A stretch of 64,000 bases of DNA from Glycine soja (Eukaryota; Streptophyta; Magnoliopsida; Fabales; Fabaceae): contig NC_041003.1 of NCBI RefSeq assembly GCF_004193775.1, positions 43,963,611-44,027,610 on the forward strand. Direction: 5' to 3'. Below, one piece after another: positions 45,588 through 59,480 of this stretch. Below the pieces are notes generated by a model. The model was not told where the DNA came from. It made no database searches and was given only the letters and a program-made list of their open reading frames with translations. A program made the translations under genes and the position numbers. The first letter of the stretch is position 1; the number at the start of each line of letters is the position of its first letter.

Positions 45588-47356
45588 TTTTCTAGCCAGA
45601 GTGCTGGATCCCATTCTCAAATATCTTGATCGTAAGAGCCGAGAATTCATATTTACAATGTTTGAATCACAGGATATGAGGAGGGCACTTATCCAAATCT
45701 ATCTTGTTGGAGGTTGGATGCTTCTGAGTTTTAGCATTAATTTTAGTCATATTGATTCCGAAAAAAATTGAGGTTGAAAAGGTTAATTTATGATTCAAAT
45801 GATTTTAGAAAAAGTAATCTTAGTCCGATAATAAACTAAAATTACTTTTAAAGTATGCATGAAGATAGATTTTAAAGTAATTTTTGTAAAAAATAATAAA
45901 TTTATCATCGTGATTTATGACTATATTATATAACATTTCTTTTTGTTAGTTTTTAAGTTGTTTGAAAATTTATAAATTTGATTTACTTCTTCAGATTTTT
46001 TAATGCAATTATTGGATTAGTAAAATTGAATATCTATAAAAAAAATTATGAAAGATATGTTATTTTACTAAATTTGTTATCTTATATATAATTTTATATT
46101 TTATAATTTTTAAAAGACTTAAATATGTTATAAATCTTTCTTTAAAAAATGTTATTAGATCTGTTCCATTAAATAATGAGATGCCATAGCCAGGTTATGC
46201 CTCAGGAAAAAATGATTTATGTGACATTATTTGTTACCGGAAAAATATATTAATAGAAATGAAAAAATATAATATTTGAGTAAAATTAAGGATTAAAGGA
46301 AAAAATATTTTTATCAACACAAAAATAAAAATTCTATAATATTTTATGAATTAATTTTTTTTAATGTTTTTAAATCTTTTTGAATTAAAATAAATGTTTG
46401 GATATTTTTTTATGAGCGGGTTATTTTAGAATTATAAATACTAAATAGTCCGTTTAAAATGTCAGCCACAAATCTGGCCCCTTCAAATCAGACGATGGCC
46501 CGTTCAAATCCGGCCACAAATTTGGCTCGTTGATTACTTAAAAAAAAAATCTCAGAATTACAACGAAAAAAAGGATAATAAGTGATATTCTAATTGATTA
46601 CTTAAAAAAATTCAGAATTACTATGAAAAAACGGACAATATGTGATATTCTAAACCATTAATTTTTTAGGGTAATCTTAACCATTATTTTTTTAATTAAG
46701 GATCACTATTGTACTTTGTTCTCTAAAATGCAATTATGTCACTTTAAAGGAGTAATAAATAATAACACGTCATTACTTTTTCATCAATAATAGTCCAAAA
46801 TCTTATCATAAAAAAAACATGTCATTACGTAAATTTAAAGCATCCATATCAATTAACTCATTTATATTATTAACAGATATGGAGATTTTATTTGATTCTG
46901 ATGTTTAATTTTTTATTTTGTAAATGAAAATATAATTAGAAAATATAATTAGAAAATTGTAATTAATTATATCCTTTTATTTATTTCTGTTTCCTTAAAA
47001 AAAAGAGCGAAAAATATGCCACCATTTAAAATAAATCAATTTTTATTTCTTATTTTTAACATGTTAATAAGTAAAATCAATTTTCCTTTGTTTTTAATAT
47101 CCAAATAAATAAAAAATGGAAAAAAAAAAAAAAACTATGAAGCTAGTAAGCAACCACACAGTAGAGGCACATTAAAAGCTTTATCTTCTCTCAGTTCTCA
47201 CGTACGGGAAACGAACACATGTACCAAATGCTTGGCTAAGGAGCTTTGTGTGAGTTTCGTGTCAGAAAAGTGTGTCCTTTTTCTGGTTTCATTCAAAGCA
47301 GTGTCATCAACGGGAACATAACATAGCATACAATTAGCAAATGATCTTCACAAGAC
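45588..47356. other. AT-rich intergenic region
   Basis: Very AT-rich, with a tandem ~64-bp duplication at 46530-46660. Just before it are CAAATCTGGCCCCTTCAAAT / CAAATCCGGCCACAAATTTGG repeats (46470-46520). The last ~200 bases are the SLP-gene promoter and 5' UTR. No gene. Confidence 0.55.
46530..46660 (+). repeat. Tandem ~64-bp direct duplication
   Basis: Two adjacent units begin GATTACTTAAAAAAA and contain TCAGAATTAC, GAAAAAA.GGA.AAT and GTGATATTCTAA. They differ by small indels and a few substitutions. Confidence 0.8.
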
Positions 47357-50300
47357 ATGGCATCACTGTGTCTAAACTCATTACCAGTCCCACCATCTTC
47401 TCTTCCTCGCAAACCAACTGAAACTTCTCTTTCTTCTTATCCTTCTTTGCTTCTTCATAACAACAACAACAATCTTAGTGACTTGAAACCCATTGTTGTC
47501 AGTGGAGACCCCCCAACTTTTGTTTCTGCTCCGGGTCGCAGAATTCTTGCTGGTTTGCTTTTCTTATTCCAACTTTGTTTTTGTGGCATCTGTTTGGTTT
47601 TGAATATGCTTATTAGCAAAGCCTTGAATTGTTCTTTTGCTGTTGTTGCTTTAAAATAAAACAGAGAAATGCAAAAGGTTCTGATGAATATTATGTAGTT
47701 AGTTTTTGGTTTTACCCTAGGTAGGACCCGGCAGGCATGTTTAAAGTTTATAATTTTGGCTGAATGTTTGGAACTGTTTAATTTGCATGGTGATAATATG
47801 GATTATACACTGATTTTGTGTTGCTTTGAAAGTAAGAGACTAAGGTCAATTGAATGTTTGGTTTTTGTGTTTGATCTTGATTCCATGTGTATGGAAAAAT
47901 ATTATTAGGAGGAGTGTCGATCTTAAACATTGGTGGTTTGATAATATATTAGTCTCTAACAATGTAGATCATATGGACTATGACTTTAGAAGAAGAATAA
48001 CCAAACCTTATATATGCAGCTTAATGATATTCCGGTTAAAGTTGAAGAACTTAAGTGTTGACCTACCACAAGCTAATGCCTAAATCTGTGTTTAGCTTTG
48101 TTTTTGAAATTTTTCTATGCAATCTCTAGCATATCGCTCCCAGTCTTATGTGTCTCTAGTGTTTCCTGATGGATACTCTATACAATCACAAATGCTGAAA
48201 TGCACTTCTTTACTAGTTACTAATAATTGTTTTTGTTGACTTTTGTAGCTCCTATGGATAGTTATTTTCGTTCTCTATATAGCCTTATATTCTGGAACTT
48301 TGATATAAATTGTCGCAATGAAAGTGAAGAGTTTCTGTGGATACGATGGTGTTCTTGCTGATCATTTTCTAACCTTGTTTTGATTTTCATTGCATGTTGT
48401 CTGTCATTTATGTCTTATTAAAGCTAATTTCCTTGCATAGTTGGAGACCTACATGGAGATCTTAAGCAAGCTAGGTCTGCACTTGAAATGGCTGGTGTAT
48501 TGAGCTCTGATGGTCAAGACTTATGGACTGGTGGAGAAACTGTATGCTCACTGTTTATCAAAATGGATTGGTCTTAGTTTTAATTGGAATCAATAGCCTC
48601 TATTGAATACTATCATTTAACGTAGTAAAAATTGTTGAAAGGACTAAGTTAAGAAATGCTCAAACTTGAACAGAAGAAATCACCCAATCTTTATTGTCAT
48701 CGACTATCTTCATTTCTGGCAAAAGTAGAAAATAAACGAATATCATAGAATTGAGAGGTTGTAACATGAATTTATTTTTTCTCCATGCTCTAGGTGTTGG
48801 TTCAACTTGGAGATATACTAGATCGAGGAGAAGATGAAATTGCTATCTTGTCCTTGCTACGATCATTGGATAAACAGGCAAAAGCAAAAGGTGGAGCTGT
48901 GTTTCAGGTTTGTCATTGGTGACTTTAAACTTGAAAAGTTTAAGTACTGGTGTACAGAATTATAAATATTCAAGTTCCTATGTCTATTAACTAAATGTTA
49001 CAGACAGCATGACCATGGAAATGATAATTCCTAGTGCATTATAGCATGGTTTCCCTTGTCATGTTATAAAGTTTCTGTTTTCATCAAAATCTAAGTAGAA
49101 ATTATGTGTAAAGTCAGAAGAAACTGGTTCATTATTTTTCAGCTATTGTCTTTGTCTTGAAGTAAATTTCCATAACTCAATGCACTTCATCTAGGTAAAT
49201 GGAAATCATGAGACCATGAATGTGGAAGGGGATTTCAGATATGTTGACTCTGGGGGATTTGATGAGTGTAATGATTTCTTAGAATATATCAATGGTTCCG
49301 AAGACAACTGGGAAGAAACTTTTACTGCTTGGGTTGATGTCTCTGAAAGGTGGAAAGAAGATCGAACAATGTCAAAAAGTTATTGGGGACCATGGAATTT
49401 ATTGGAGGTACTATAAATTTCTGTCCCACTCACATGTACTTCTTTAAGTTATTATATATTTTTATTGTCACCAAGCACAAATTCCTCTTTCAAATTGCTT
49501 TGGTTGAATTACCCCCCAAAAAAGAATTGTATCCCTACTCCCAAATCAACATATCAAAATACTAGAAAAAGAATTGCAAAACGAGCTATCCTAAAACTAG
49601 GGCAATGAGAGTTGAACTTTATATCACATGGTTACAAGATTTTGATACCAAATCATGAACCAATTACCCCAAAAGCTTAAACTATTTGGTGATAGCACAT
49701 GAATTGTTTTACATCTAACTGTACTCATCCCTTCACAGTTATGATTTGCTAGACATAATCAAATGTACATTTGACAGATTTAGGATATTTTCTATGTGTA
49801 TAGGTAAACTGAAGGAAAACAGATTAAATTATAATAAAATCATATAGAGGTAAATTTTAGAGATAAAATATAGATAATTTGAACTATTGTAAATATCATC
49901 TTTTGAACTCACTCAAGATATTTAGATAATTTGGAATCAATAAAATTTTCCTCTTGATAAAAAGCTAATAAAGGTAAATTTTAGAGAGCTGTATGATCAT
50001 GCCCTAGTATTTGTCTGGGATCATATAGGAATACTGTCTCATTATAAGTACAAGATAAGTTTTCTTATTTCAAAACGAAACTCTATGTTATTCTGAATAT
50101 GATTTTCTATTGTTTTTTGATGAAGTTTTCCAATTATTAAGACAGAGGCAAAAGGGAGTCATTGCCAGATCAATCCTCTTTAGGCCCGGTGGGCTTCTTG
50201 CACGTGAGCTTGCAAGGCATGCTGTTGTACTTAAGGTCAATGACTGGGTCTTCTGTCATGGTGGACTTCTTCCTCACCATGGTAAATACTTTGTGGCATT

Positions 50301-52177
50301 TTTCTCTTTTCATTTTGTTTAACTTGAGATGGATTTTTTTTTTTACTTGAGCAGTATCTACTATATGTAATGCTCTATGGTTGCCTGTTTCAATTTTTTC
50401 TACCTTGATTCCAATGCTTGATATTATTGTCTTCGTTTTCTGTAGTTGCATATGGCTTAGAGAGGATGAATAAAGAAGTGTCTGAGTGGATGAGAGGTCA
50501 GCATGAGGATGACAATATTCACAAAATGCCTTTCATTGCCACTCGGGGTTATGATAGCGTTGTTTGGAATCGTTTATACTCAAGAGACACACTAGATTTA
50601 GTGGACTATCAAGACAAACAGGTAAGTCTACTGAAGAGATTGTAACAGTATTCTTTAACTAATAGGAAGATCATGTGTGGAGTTAATAGAAACGTGGTAA
50701 CTAACCCTGCCCCCCTTGAATGTATAAGATTTTATGGTCAGTGCAATTATCCTTTTTCTGTTTTCCTTTTCTAATGAATGGTTTACATATATGTCTAACT
50801 TTTACTTTACACCGGGATCTATTCCTGCTTTCTTATTTAATCCATATTATGAGGCCAAGGGTGAGTTAATACTCAGAAGTTCTAGGGACTCAAATGTACT
50901 TCTGCAGAAGGATAAGGATAAACCTACAAAAGGTACTCCCCTGAGTTAAAATAAAAGAACAAAACTCCTATCATAAAAAAAAAAAAAAAAAAAAGAACAA
51001 AGCACCTCTATAACTAAACAAACAAACAAACAAACTTGGAAACAATGACTTAGTGTGACAAAACAGAGATAATGCAACAAAGAAGTTACCTGGTAATAGA
51101 AAACATTAATTAACTGATGAGCTTTATATCTGGTATTTCTTAGAGAAACATGAATCGTTACATTGTGCGTCCAAGAAATTGCAAGTTTTTTTCATGCCCG
51201 CAATGGTCATCTAACATCTCAAAAAATACAATTAGTCTTTCCTGAAAACAAACTTCTTGGTGCCATCTTTCCGCAACATTTTCTCATTAGTGTTCCTAAA
51301 GAATGTCATAACCCATTTAAACTAGCATGGGGACTTTTGTGCCGCTATATCAAATGTTTCTTGATTTGTTTGCTAAGATCCTTAGCAGTTTAATGGATTT
51401 CTGTTTCAAGCTGATATGTATTGATATTTTGAAACTAAATTTGATTCCCAGGTATGTTCCATTCTTGATGAGACACTGCAAGCAGTTGGTGCTAAGGCAA
51501 TGGTGGTTGGGCATACTCCTCAAACTATAGGTGTAAATTGGTAAGAGAATATATCTATTTAAACATCGCTAAAATAACCTCAAGTCTAAAATCTCGATAA
51601 TTTTTCTTTTACTATACTTTAAATTTAAATGGAAAATACATATCTCCTTTAGTTCATTGTGGATGGAATAATTATATTAATTGAAATCAGTTATTTTCTT
51701 TCTGCAGTAAATACAATTGTAGTATCTGGCGTGTAGATGTTGGAATGTCCAGTGGAGTTCTGAATTCAAGACCAGAGGTAAAACAAATCAACGAGCATAT
51801 TCTCCTTAATTTAATATTTACAACCCTCAGCTAAACATTTCTGTGGCTGAGTCAATTGAAGTTAAATACTTTTGGTTATATACTAAATATTATAAGCCAT
51901 AATCACATGCTTCTGAACCTTTCTTCTGGACTTCCGAGTGCTCACTTCCCATAGAAAAGCCTTGGCTTTTTTGTGGGGAACTATGTAAATTAGTAAATTC
52001 AATTTATCATGTAGCCAGTTCCTGTTTCTTTACAATCTTGATTGACTTAAAATAGTTTTTGGAATTTATAGTTGAATTCATATTTTCCAGGTTCTAGAAA
52101 TTATAGACGATAAAGCAAGAGTTATAAGGTGCAAAAGGGACAGACACAGTGAACTTCAAGCTGCTGCATATACTTAA
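47357..52177 (+). CDS. Shewanella-like protein phosphatase, chloroplast type (SLP1-like)
   Basis: Nine exons: 47357-47552, 48441-48541, 48794-48907, 49195-49407, 50146-50281, 50446-50621, 51452-51540, 51708-51777 and 52091-52177 (393 residues, frame open throughout). The first ~60 residues are Ser/Pro/Leu-rich and lack acidic residues, fitting a chloroplast transit peptide. PPP-family metal and catalytic motifs are all present: GDLHG (67-71), GDILDRG (105-111), GNHE (140-143), CHGG (245-248) and GHTPQ (332-336). It is a bacterial-origin Ser/Thr phosphatase subfamily. Arabidopsis SLP1 is plastid-targeted. The exon-5 start after ACAG at 50141-50145 is chosen because it keeps frame. Another acceptor upstream is possible but breaks phase. 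Intron 6 carries a 20-A run. Confidence 0.92.
50975..50994 (+). repeat. A-rich homopolymer run in intron 6
   Basis: About 20 consecutive A residues, preceded by CTATCAT and followed by GAACAAAGC, and then a short (AAAC)n run. It may be the tail of a small retroposed sequence. Confidence 0.55.
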
Positions 52178-52943
52178 GAGAAAAACAAATGATTCAACAG
52201 GTATATTAAATTTCAAGTTGCTTGTTGACTGATTGATTGTTGTGTTACAGATTCAATTGAAAATTGGAAAGTAATTGTTATTTTTGACAATATACTTTAG
52301 TGTTATGATATTTGCAAGTTGAAACTTTCCACCCAATAGGAATCCCCCTGGCTCTTAGGTTTATACAGTTCATTCTTTGACTCCATATACCTCTTGGTGA
52401 GCAAAATGAAGTAATAATTAAATAAAGTAAGAGAAAATAGTATATGCACTGCTATAAAGTAAGCAACATGTTAGAAAACCAATCAGAAAAAGAAGAGAAG
52501 AAAATAATTGAATCATGAAATTTTATCACTATTTTGAAATTATTGATTTCTGGTTTTGATGGATTTATTGAAAATTTGGTTTTCAATAAGCCCCAATAAT
52601 ATTGTTCAAGCCATGTAGCCCACAATATCTAGGGGGATAAGGCTTTGATTCATGTCGTGTATGGTAGCAATTGCCAAACTCCTATCTGAGAATTATGGAT
52701 GGGCTCCTGTTCTGCATTGTGCTAATTCCATATTTCCATGGCATGTTTAGGATCTTTGCTTCTCTCACCCTAGCCTTTAAAACCTTAATTATGTGAAAAA
52801 CCTCAAAAGTTAAAATAATTAATTTTATTGTTTAAACAAGCCTGTATTATGTAGTTTTGACCCCATGTCGATCATGACTAGGAACTCAATTGGCTGGCTA
52901 CAAAAGTAGAAGGGTCATTTTCATTTTGCCGATGTTTTTTTTA

Positions 52944-53167
52944 GGGAAAAATGAGTTTTTAGTCCCTATATTTTTTATCAAATATAGTCAAGGTCCCTTC
53001 ACTTTCATATCAATAAATTTGGTCCTTAAACTTTAAAAAACATGTGGATTTAGTCCCTCATTTCTAAGAATTCATGTTTTCATTAATTAAGAGGGTTTAA
53101 ATCCACGTGTTCTTAGTTCCTTCACCATGTTTGACCCAAAATATAGTGACTAAAAACACATTTTTTT
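52944..53167. mobile_element. MITE-like inverted-repeat element
   Basis: The left end AAAAATGAGTTTTTAGTCCC (52947 on) pairs with the reverse complement of GTGACTAAAAACACATTTTT at the right end. Within it are TTTAGTCCCT and GGTCCTTAAACTTT motifs. It is ~225 bp, non-coding, and of the common legume 'TTTAGTCCCT' type. Confidence 0.65.
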
Positions 53168-54824
53168 ACTATCGTATAATGTTACTTTGACCTGTTATAA
53201 TTAATAATTCCCAACTTGTTTTGAATGTGTTGTGGTTCTTGGTAATAGTTGTCTAATTATCCTTGGGAATGGAATATAGTGGAGAATCTTAGTTGTGGTT
53301 CATGTCTTAAAAATGAAGTATTTAACATATTAGTGATTTAGTAGGAACTAAAAGCAAAATCTCCATTGATATATATATTTCTACTGTGCTTTTGCAGGAG
53401 GTAGGGGCATCCAACTAGTGAAGTCCAACATTGGCAAAAATATGCAATACCCATTGACCTATGCAAGTCACTTGTTACTCGTGAAGATAGAGGGGAAACA
53501 GTATACCAATTTTGGCAACCAAAAAAATCCTGTGAGAGAAATTTCAAGGCAGATACTGAAACATAGTGAAAATAGGGTATACAACAAGAAGGGAAAGGAG
53601 GAGGGTAAATAATGTAAATATTGTATACTTCTGAATCAGTTGCATTATCAAATATTACATTAACCAGTCCCATTCTAAATTACTCGAATGTTTGGATTGA
53701 TTAACCTCATCTAGCTTCCTCTGTCACTCTCTAACTAATGATATTTGTTCTATTTCAAACTCTTGACATGACTAACCTCTTAAAGCATTTTGTGCCTCTT
53801 AAAGGATGAGGATATCTTGTGTATGTTATTGGGTGTTCATAGACTAAACCAAAACATTCAAAAGAATTAGTGTCTTTGTTGTTTTAAAAATTGTTAGAAT
53901 TGATTTTTAACCATTGAAGATAAATATATGTAGGTAAAGTAATCTTAATCATCACAAATGTTACATTAGAATGCACGCTATAGAATGTGAAATTGATTTT
54001 GGTATTAAACTAGATACAACGGAGAAGCAACTGTCTAGTTGCTTTGGCGTTTTTGCATTGGAACGTGTATTATTTTTTCCGTTCAATGTGGATTAAAACG
54101 CTATTCCAAACCCAGCCCTACTAGTTTGGTGTGTTTAAACAAAAACTTTATATTTCAATTTGGTTTTGTGCATGTCTTGTTAAGTGTGGTTTAGTTTAGT
54201 TTTTAGTTCACCCAAAACATGTCAGGCATTTTTTTTAGATAAGTCCGACAAATTGAATCAAACTATTTTTAAAAATGTAGGAGCTTTGTTGCATATATAA
54301 GAAACAAGTTGCATAAATAAACTCATCAACCATTCAACTTTTCATTTTTCTCTCGCTCAAACATTCTTGATTGTGATACCCTACTGGGGGAGAATATTCT
54401 TTTTTGGTGACGTATTGAGAAAAACAGAAAAAAGAGAACAAACACATGCAATAATACTACGCTTTCAAAGAGCCCACTTCTAATGCATCAGCAAACAGCT
54501 ACTGGTTCAAATCCATAGGTGCCTCCCGAAGGATAATCAACTGGTGGTTTTCTTGACTTTTGTGGGAGAATATAGACAAAAAAAACCGTGTGCAAGAATC
54601 GATGAAAATCTGGATTGAATGCATATGTAATTGAATTGTAATAGTCAAATACGTTTCAAGTTTGAATTTAATTTTATATATCCAGTTGAATGACTTAAGC
54701 CAATGACTTAATGGTATTAGGGTTTAAGACCTAATTTAATTACATTGAGTTTAAGACTTAGTGTGAGAAGGTGGCTAGGTGAATATGTAATAAATTTAAA
54801 TATTCATATACATTTCATGTTTGA

Positions 54825-54829
<5 letters not shown>

Positions 54830-54892
<63 letters not shown>
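54830..54892. repeat. (AT)n microsatellite
   Basis: About 31 AT repeats, the longest in the window. Confidence 0.95.
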
Positions 54893-54894
<2 letters not shown>

Positions 54895-55561
54895 TTCAAT
54901 CAGTTAAACCAAATGACTCGCTAACATCAAGTTATATAGCTAATTTAATAACGTTTGTTACTATTGGACATGAATTCGGCAGAAGCTGCTTTTGTAGCTC
55001 CTGCGTCTTTTATGCTCGATTCATGAGCCCTGCATATTTATCGTCAAAACTATCATCTAATCAGAGAAAATATGGAAAACACATAATCAACACAATTAAC
55101 TTAATAGTCGTTCCTACCTGACTTCTCAATAGAGGAACAACTAAAGTGGAAAAGATAGAGAACAAATATTAGTTTAAGCCAGGAAATGAAATCTCTTAAA
55201 AATTTCAGAATATCAAAATAATCTTTCACATAATTAAAACTTACAGCTGCATGAAACTAAGGCAAAAATTTCATGTGGCGTAGAGGCGTTTGCATGGAAT
55301 AATGTTCTGTCTAAATGAAACTAGCAAAAAAGCTAAGGCGGGGGAAAAATCATAATTAAAACTGACAATGTGTACAAGAAAACAAGTTCTCCATTAGTAG
55401 GTTAATCCGATGCTTTCTGTATATATTATTTGGGGTTAGAACGCATAACTTGAAAAGGCTTGCTTGCTCACGCCCCCGTTTGTAGCATTTTATCAATTTT
55501 GACAGACAGAATCATCTATTATAACGGAACCGAATAATGATGTATATTCTAACTCTGTTAT

Positions 55562-58350
55562 TTAGGTAACGGTGCCAGTGTCTTTCTGCTGATTGAAATC
55601 TTGGAATAAGGACTTTCCAGCTTCATATGTAGACCAGCAAATAGCAGCAGCAGGAGCATGAAAGAGCATCCTTGGAATCCACCCTCGCATCAGCCCTCTG
55701 TAACCATCTTTTTTCACTATTGTTCTAATAACATCCCCAATTGATCCACTTGTGAACCTATCACAACCACAGACACCCTGCACCATCAACCATGTCAAGT
55801 TACTATCCAAGGAAAGGAAAGAAAGGGCTTAAAAAACTTGCCGTATGATTTCCCCAGATTTACCATCATTCATAAAGCCTAACAAATTCATATAATAAAA
55901 GTTGTTACACAATCAATTTCCAGTTAAAGTATCAACTTAATTAGCACCATAGTACACAATAGAAAAAATAATAATAATAGTAATAAAAGTCATGACATGA
56001 GTGCTGAAACCTCAACGAATTTGGAGCATTTTTTGTTTGATTGGAAAATATTGGGTTCCTGTGACGTATGGTCTTATAAATCTATAACAATCCCCATATA
56101 AGCAATGAAAAGATGATATAAATTTATAAGGATGCTGAACTACACACAATGATCTTGTCATTTCTACAATCTACATATGATTCTACAGAATCATAAAATG
56201 AACTCATCCTATTTTAATAAGAAAAAATGCAACAAAAGTTGAAAGGAATACATGAAGCGATTCAAATTCAAACATTATCATCAATCATTAGTACCATCAT
56301 CTTCAGCACTTCAATTGAACACCATTTTGTCTGATTAAAGCTCTAAATTTCATAGGACTCAAGTAATGGGGTGGGGATGGAAATTAACAGAGCTAAACTT
56401 CAATAATTCTTAAAAAGGTTATTATGGGATCAACACCCTACAACTTTCTCATCCTCTTACCATCTTTCCAGTTGGTTTCCTTGTCTGTTGGTCATCAATT
56501 TCTTAATTAAATCTATATTGAACTTCCTTTCTCTATTTTACAACTCAGTTCTCGCTCCTCACATGTACCAACGGTTCACCTGAATATAACTCTTTTCTTA
56601 TTATGTTACTCAAGTATAAATTGTAAAGTCTAAGTTTTATCATCTCTCTCTCTCTCTCTCTCTCTTTGCATTAAAATTACATAGAGCCATAGGTAAAATC
56701 ACACCCCTAATGTTGGTTGATGGGAATATGTCATATTTTATCAAAGGAGCGCATATAAACGGAATAGATGCACATTTATACCATATGCCAGAAGTGTCTG
56801 TTATGTTATTTAAAAGTTTACCATTTTAATAAATCTATCCTTAAGCAAAATACACTACAAGACTACTGGCATCCACTTTCCTTTTTTTTATTTCTGTTTA
56901 AATAGAGGAAGACAACTCACCAGCAAGAAAATGGTGAAGTACAACTACGTGAAGGATGAGAAGTAACAAATCCTATAAAACAGAAAAGACTTAGAAAAAG
57001 AACTAATACAGCAAGGCAGCTAAAACTCCCTGCAATCCTTAGAAAACAGACCCAAGAGTAAAACTCATTTTGGAGCACCTGAGGCAGCCTTTTGATCCCC
57101 AGTGTGTCCCATTACTCACCCAATCAGTCGATGCCTATCCCAATAAATGGGGTTGGCAACAAGGATCAATTAACTCCATTGGACTTTCTCAAAAACCAAC
57201 TAAAAATCACACTAAAACTACTTATTAGAGCAGAATGTTCCCCCAAAGTTTTCTAAAGTCATCCTCCACCCATTCTAATCAATTTTTTTTCCATTGGATT
57301 CACTCTTTCCCAGAGCCTCTCTGCTGTACTAGAAGAATAGCTTTGTATGAAAAAACCACAGAAGCACAAAGAACTAACATAAAAGAAACATAAGCCAAAA
57401 TGATTATCCCATATTTGCACAGGTGGAATTAAAGGAATGGTAATACATAACCTAAGCCTCAATCAATGCACTTCTTTTCCCACACCACAGGCACATTGTT
57501 CATATACATATACTGAACCTTAAAGGAAGAAAAAGTCAAAATCACAAAATATCAACAACAACATCAATAATCAGCATTAAAATTATACCTGACACTGCAA
57601 TTGAGTCTTGACGACATCAAGCGGCGTGGTAACCACAGCAGCCAAACCCCCAGCAGCAGCCCCAGCAGTGGCGTGCACAACCAGCCTCTCATCATCCACA
57701 CTCTCCGGCGAGACCTCCATGAGGCCTCGTTTCGCGGCCTCATACGTCGTGAAATGCACAGCAGTAAACGGCGCATTCATCAACACAGTGGTCCTATAAG
57801 ACGCATAGAACGCTCCAAACCCTTCCTCACTCATTACCCTCTTCACACAGTCCCAAACCCCCTTGTACCCACTGTTCCCCAGCTGCAGCCTCTGCTTCAC
57901 CATGTCCATCGGCGTCAGCACCGCGTCGCTGGCCACGGTGGCGCAGACGCCCGACGCCGCGTGTGCCGCCGCGTTGCTGCTGGGGTTCCCCTCGGAGAAT
58001 TTCTTCTTGCAGGTCTCGTAGACGGAGAAGTAGACGGCGTGGGCGGGCCCAGCGCCGAGGCCCATGGCGCCGATGCCGCGGTAGAGGGCCGACGGGCCTT
58101 CCGATTGGAGAATGGTCTTGAGGGCGTGACGGACCGTTACGGATTTGACGGGGCAGGAGCCTAGGGCTTGCATTCGCGTCTTGACGGTGTCAACGGGGAA
58201 CATGGCCATGTGCTCGACGCAGCCGGCGATGGATCCGGCGATCATAAACTGCCAGAACTGGAGGCCGTCGTGACTTGACACCGTTAAGTCCGCGTGGAAA
58301 TCGGGTCGGAATTCCGGGTTTTGGAACTTCGCCCTTGCATCAGTCGCCAT
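55562..58350 (-). CDS. Mitoferrin-like mitochondrial carrier (iron importer family)
   Basis: Two exons on the minus strand, 58350-57589 and 55777-55562, joined in phase 0 for 325 residues. Three SLC25 repeats each carry the P-x-D-x-x-K/R signature: PVDTVKTRM in repeat 1, PMDMVKQRL in repeat 2 and PLDVVKTQL in repeat 3. Repeat partners such as LYRGIGAMGLGAGPAHAVYF and FYASYRTTVLMNAPFTAVHF resemble the mitoferrin subfamily, which carries iron across the inner mitochondrial membrane. Six membrane helices are expected. The third repeat continues in exon 2 (GYRGLMRGWIPRML...). The N-terminus is hydrophilic and the C-terminus short. The 1.8-kb intron holds a CT microsatellite and repeat debris. An S-adenosylmethionine carrier is a less likely alternative. 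Confidence 0.92.
56643..56665. repeat. (CT)n microsatellite in the mitoferrin intron
   Basis: About 11 CT repeats on the + strand within the carrier-gene intron. Confidence 0.85.
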
Positions 58351-58693
58351 AACAGAAAATTAAATTTTTTTAAGTAATTAGGGTCTGAGGGTGTTGTTTG
58401 GGATTGGGGTTTTCTGTGTCATAAAGGTTGATTGAATATTGATTACTGCGTGGAAGGAAAGAGAATTTGAGTGTTTGTTTGTTTGTTTCTTCCAGAGTGA
58501 GAGAAAACAAAGGTTACTTCTTTCTTTGCAGTTGTGACTTGTGTATAGTCTAAGATGGAGGCTGGATTGAATTCAAGACGGGATTGCGTCCAGGACTTTG
58601 TATCTCATGATGATAACTTAATTTACATATTAGGGTTCCAAATTTTTGGGAAATGTTTCTTTTTTTGGTAACAGTGAAAATCTTTTATTAATT

Positions 58694-58966
58694 AGGTTAA
58701 ATTATTTGTTTCTTATAATTTTATTATTTTTATTTTTTTAATTCTGATAGATTGAAAGTGATTTTTTAATTTTTATAATTTATATTTTAATTTTTTTTTA
58801 ATTTTTATCATTTTGAAAATAATTTTTTTAGTTTTTATAATTTTATGATTTTTATTTTTTTAGTCTTTATAATTTTTAAATTTTATGACTAAAAGAAAAT
58901 TAAATTATAAACGATAAAAATTAAAAATAAAAATCATAAAATTATAGAAATTAGATGAGTAATTAC
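58694..58966. mobile_element. MITE-like inverted repeat upstream of the carrier gene
   Basis: The left end GGTTAAATTATTTGTTTCTT pairs imperfectly with the reverse complement of the right end (GGTAATTACTCATCTAATTT), followed inward by TATAATTTTATKATTTTTAT on both sides. It is ~270 bp, almost only A/T, and non-coding. Confidence 0.6.
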
Positions 58967-59167
58967 CACTTTTATGTAACAGTTTTTCAGGATAATCTAA
59001 TTCTAATCTGTGCTAACGTGTCCCACGAGTCCAACGTCATGTTTGGATTGCAGGAATCTGATAGTTTGTTCGGATATGCGGTGGGTAATTGTTTATTAAG
59101 CATGATTTCTGAATTCAAACATTTTATCCATGATATTTATTTGTATTTATCTTATTTTGATAATATT

Positions 59168-59480
59168 TAAATATATTTTTATTCTTGTAAATAGTATTTT
59201 TTTATTTTTAGTTCTTATAAATTAATTATTCTAATTTTAGTTTATGCAAATTAGTATTTTTTTATTTTTCGTTCCAATAAGTTTAGTCCTCATAAATTTT
59301 TGTTTATAGAATAAAATTAAAAAAAACATAAACTTATAGGGATTAATAATGAATAAAATATATTATAGGGAACAAAATTGAAAAATATACAAACTTATTG
59401 GAACTAAAATTAAAAAAAATAAATTTATAGAGATTAAAGTAAAAAAGAAAAGTATAACTTACAAGAAAAATATATATTTA
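59168..59480. mobile_element. MITE-like inverted repeat
   Basis: The left end TAAATATATTTTTATTCTTG pairs with the reverse complement of the right end (TAAATATATATTTTTCTTGT). Palindromic AGTTCTTATAAATT / AATTTATAGAGATT arms continue inward. It is ~310 bp and of a common legume MITE type. Confidence 0.65.

Larger units (their letters stand above)
52178..55561. other. Intergenic region between convergent genes
   Basis: The SLP gene (+) and the mitoferrin gene (-) converge here. The region has 3' UTRs, a MITE-like repeat (52944-53167) and an (AT)n tract. The open frames at 53338-53673 (-) and 53418-53612 (+) overlap each other and show no domain. No gene. Confidence 0.5.

Noticed and set aside
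54500..54520. GGTTCAAATCC resembling a tRNA T-arm
   Set aside because: Upstream sequence cannot form acceptor, D and anticodon arms at the right spacing.
57601..58164. 187-residue open frame on the plus strand
   Set aside because: Antisense shadow of the mitoferrin exon 1, whose minus-strand frame has clear SLC25 signatures.
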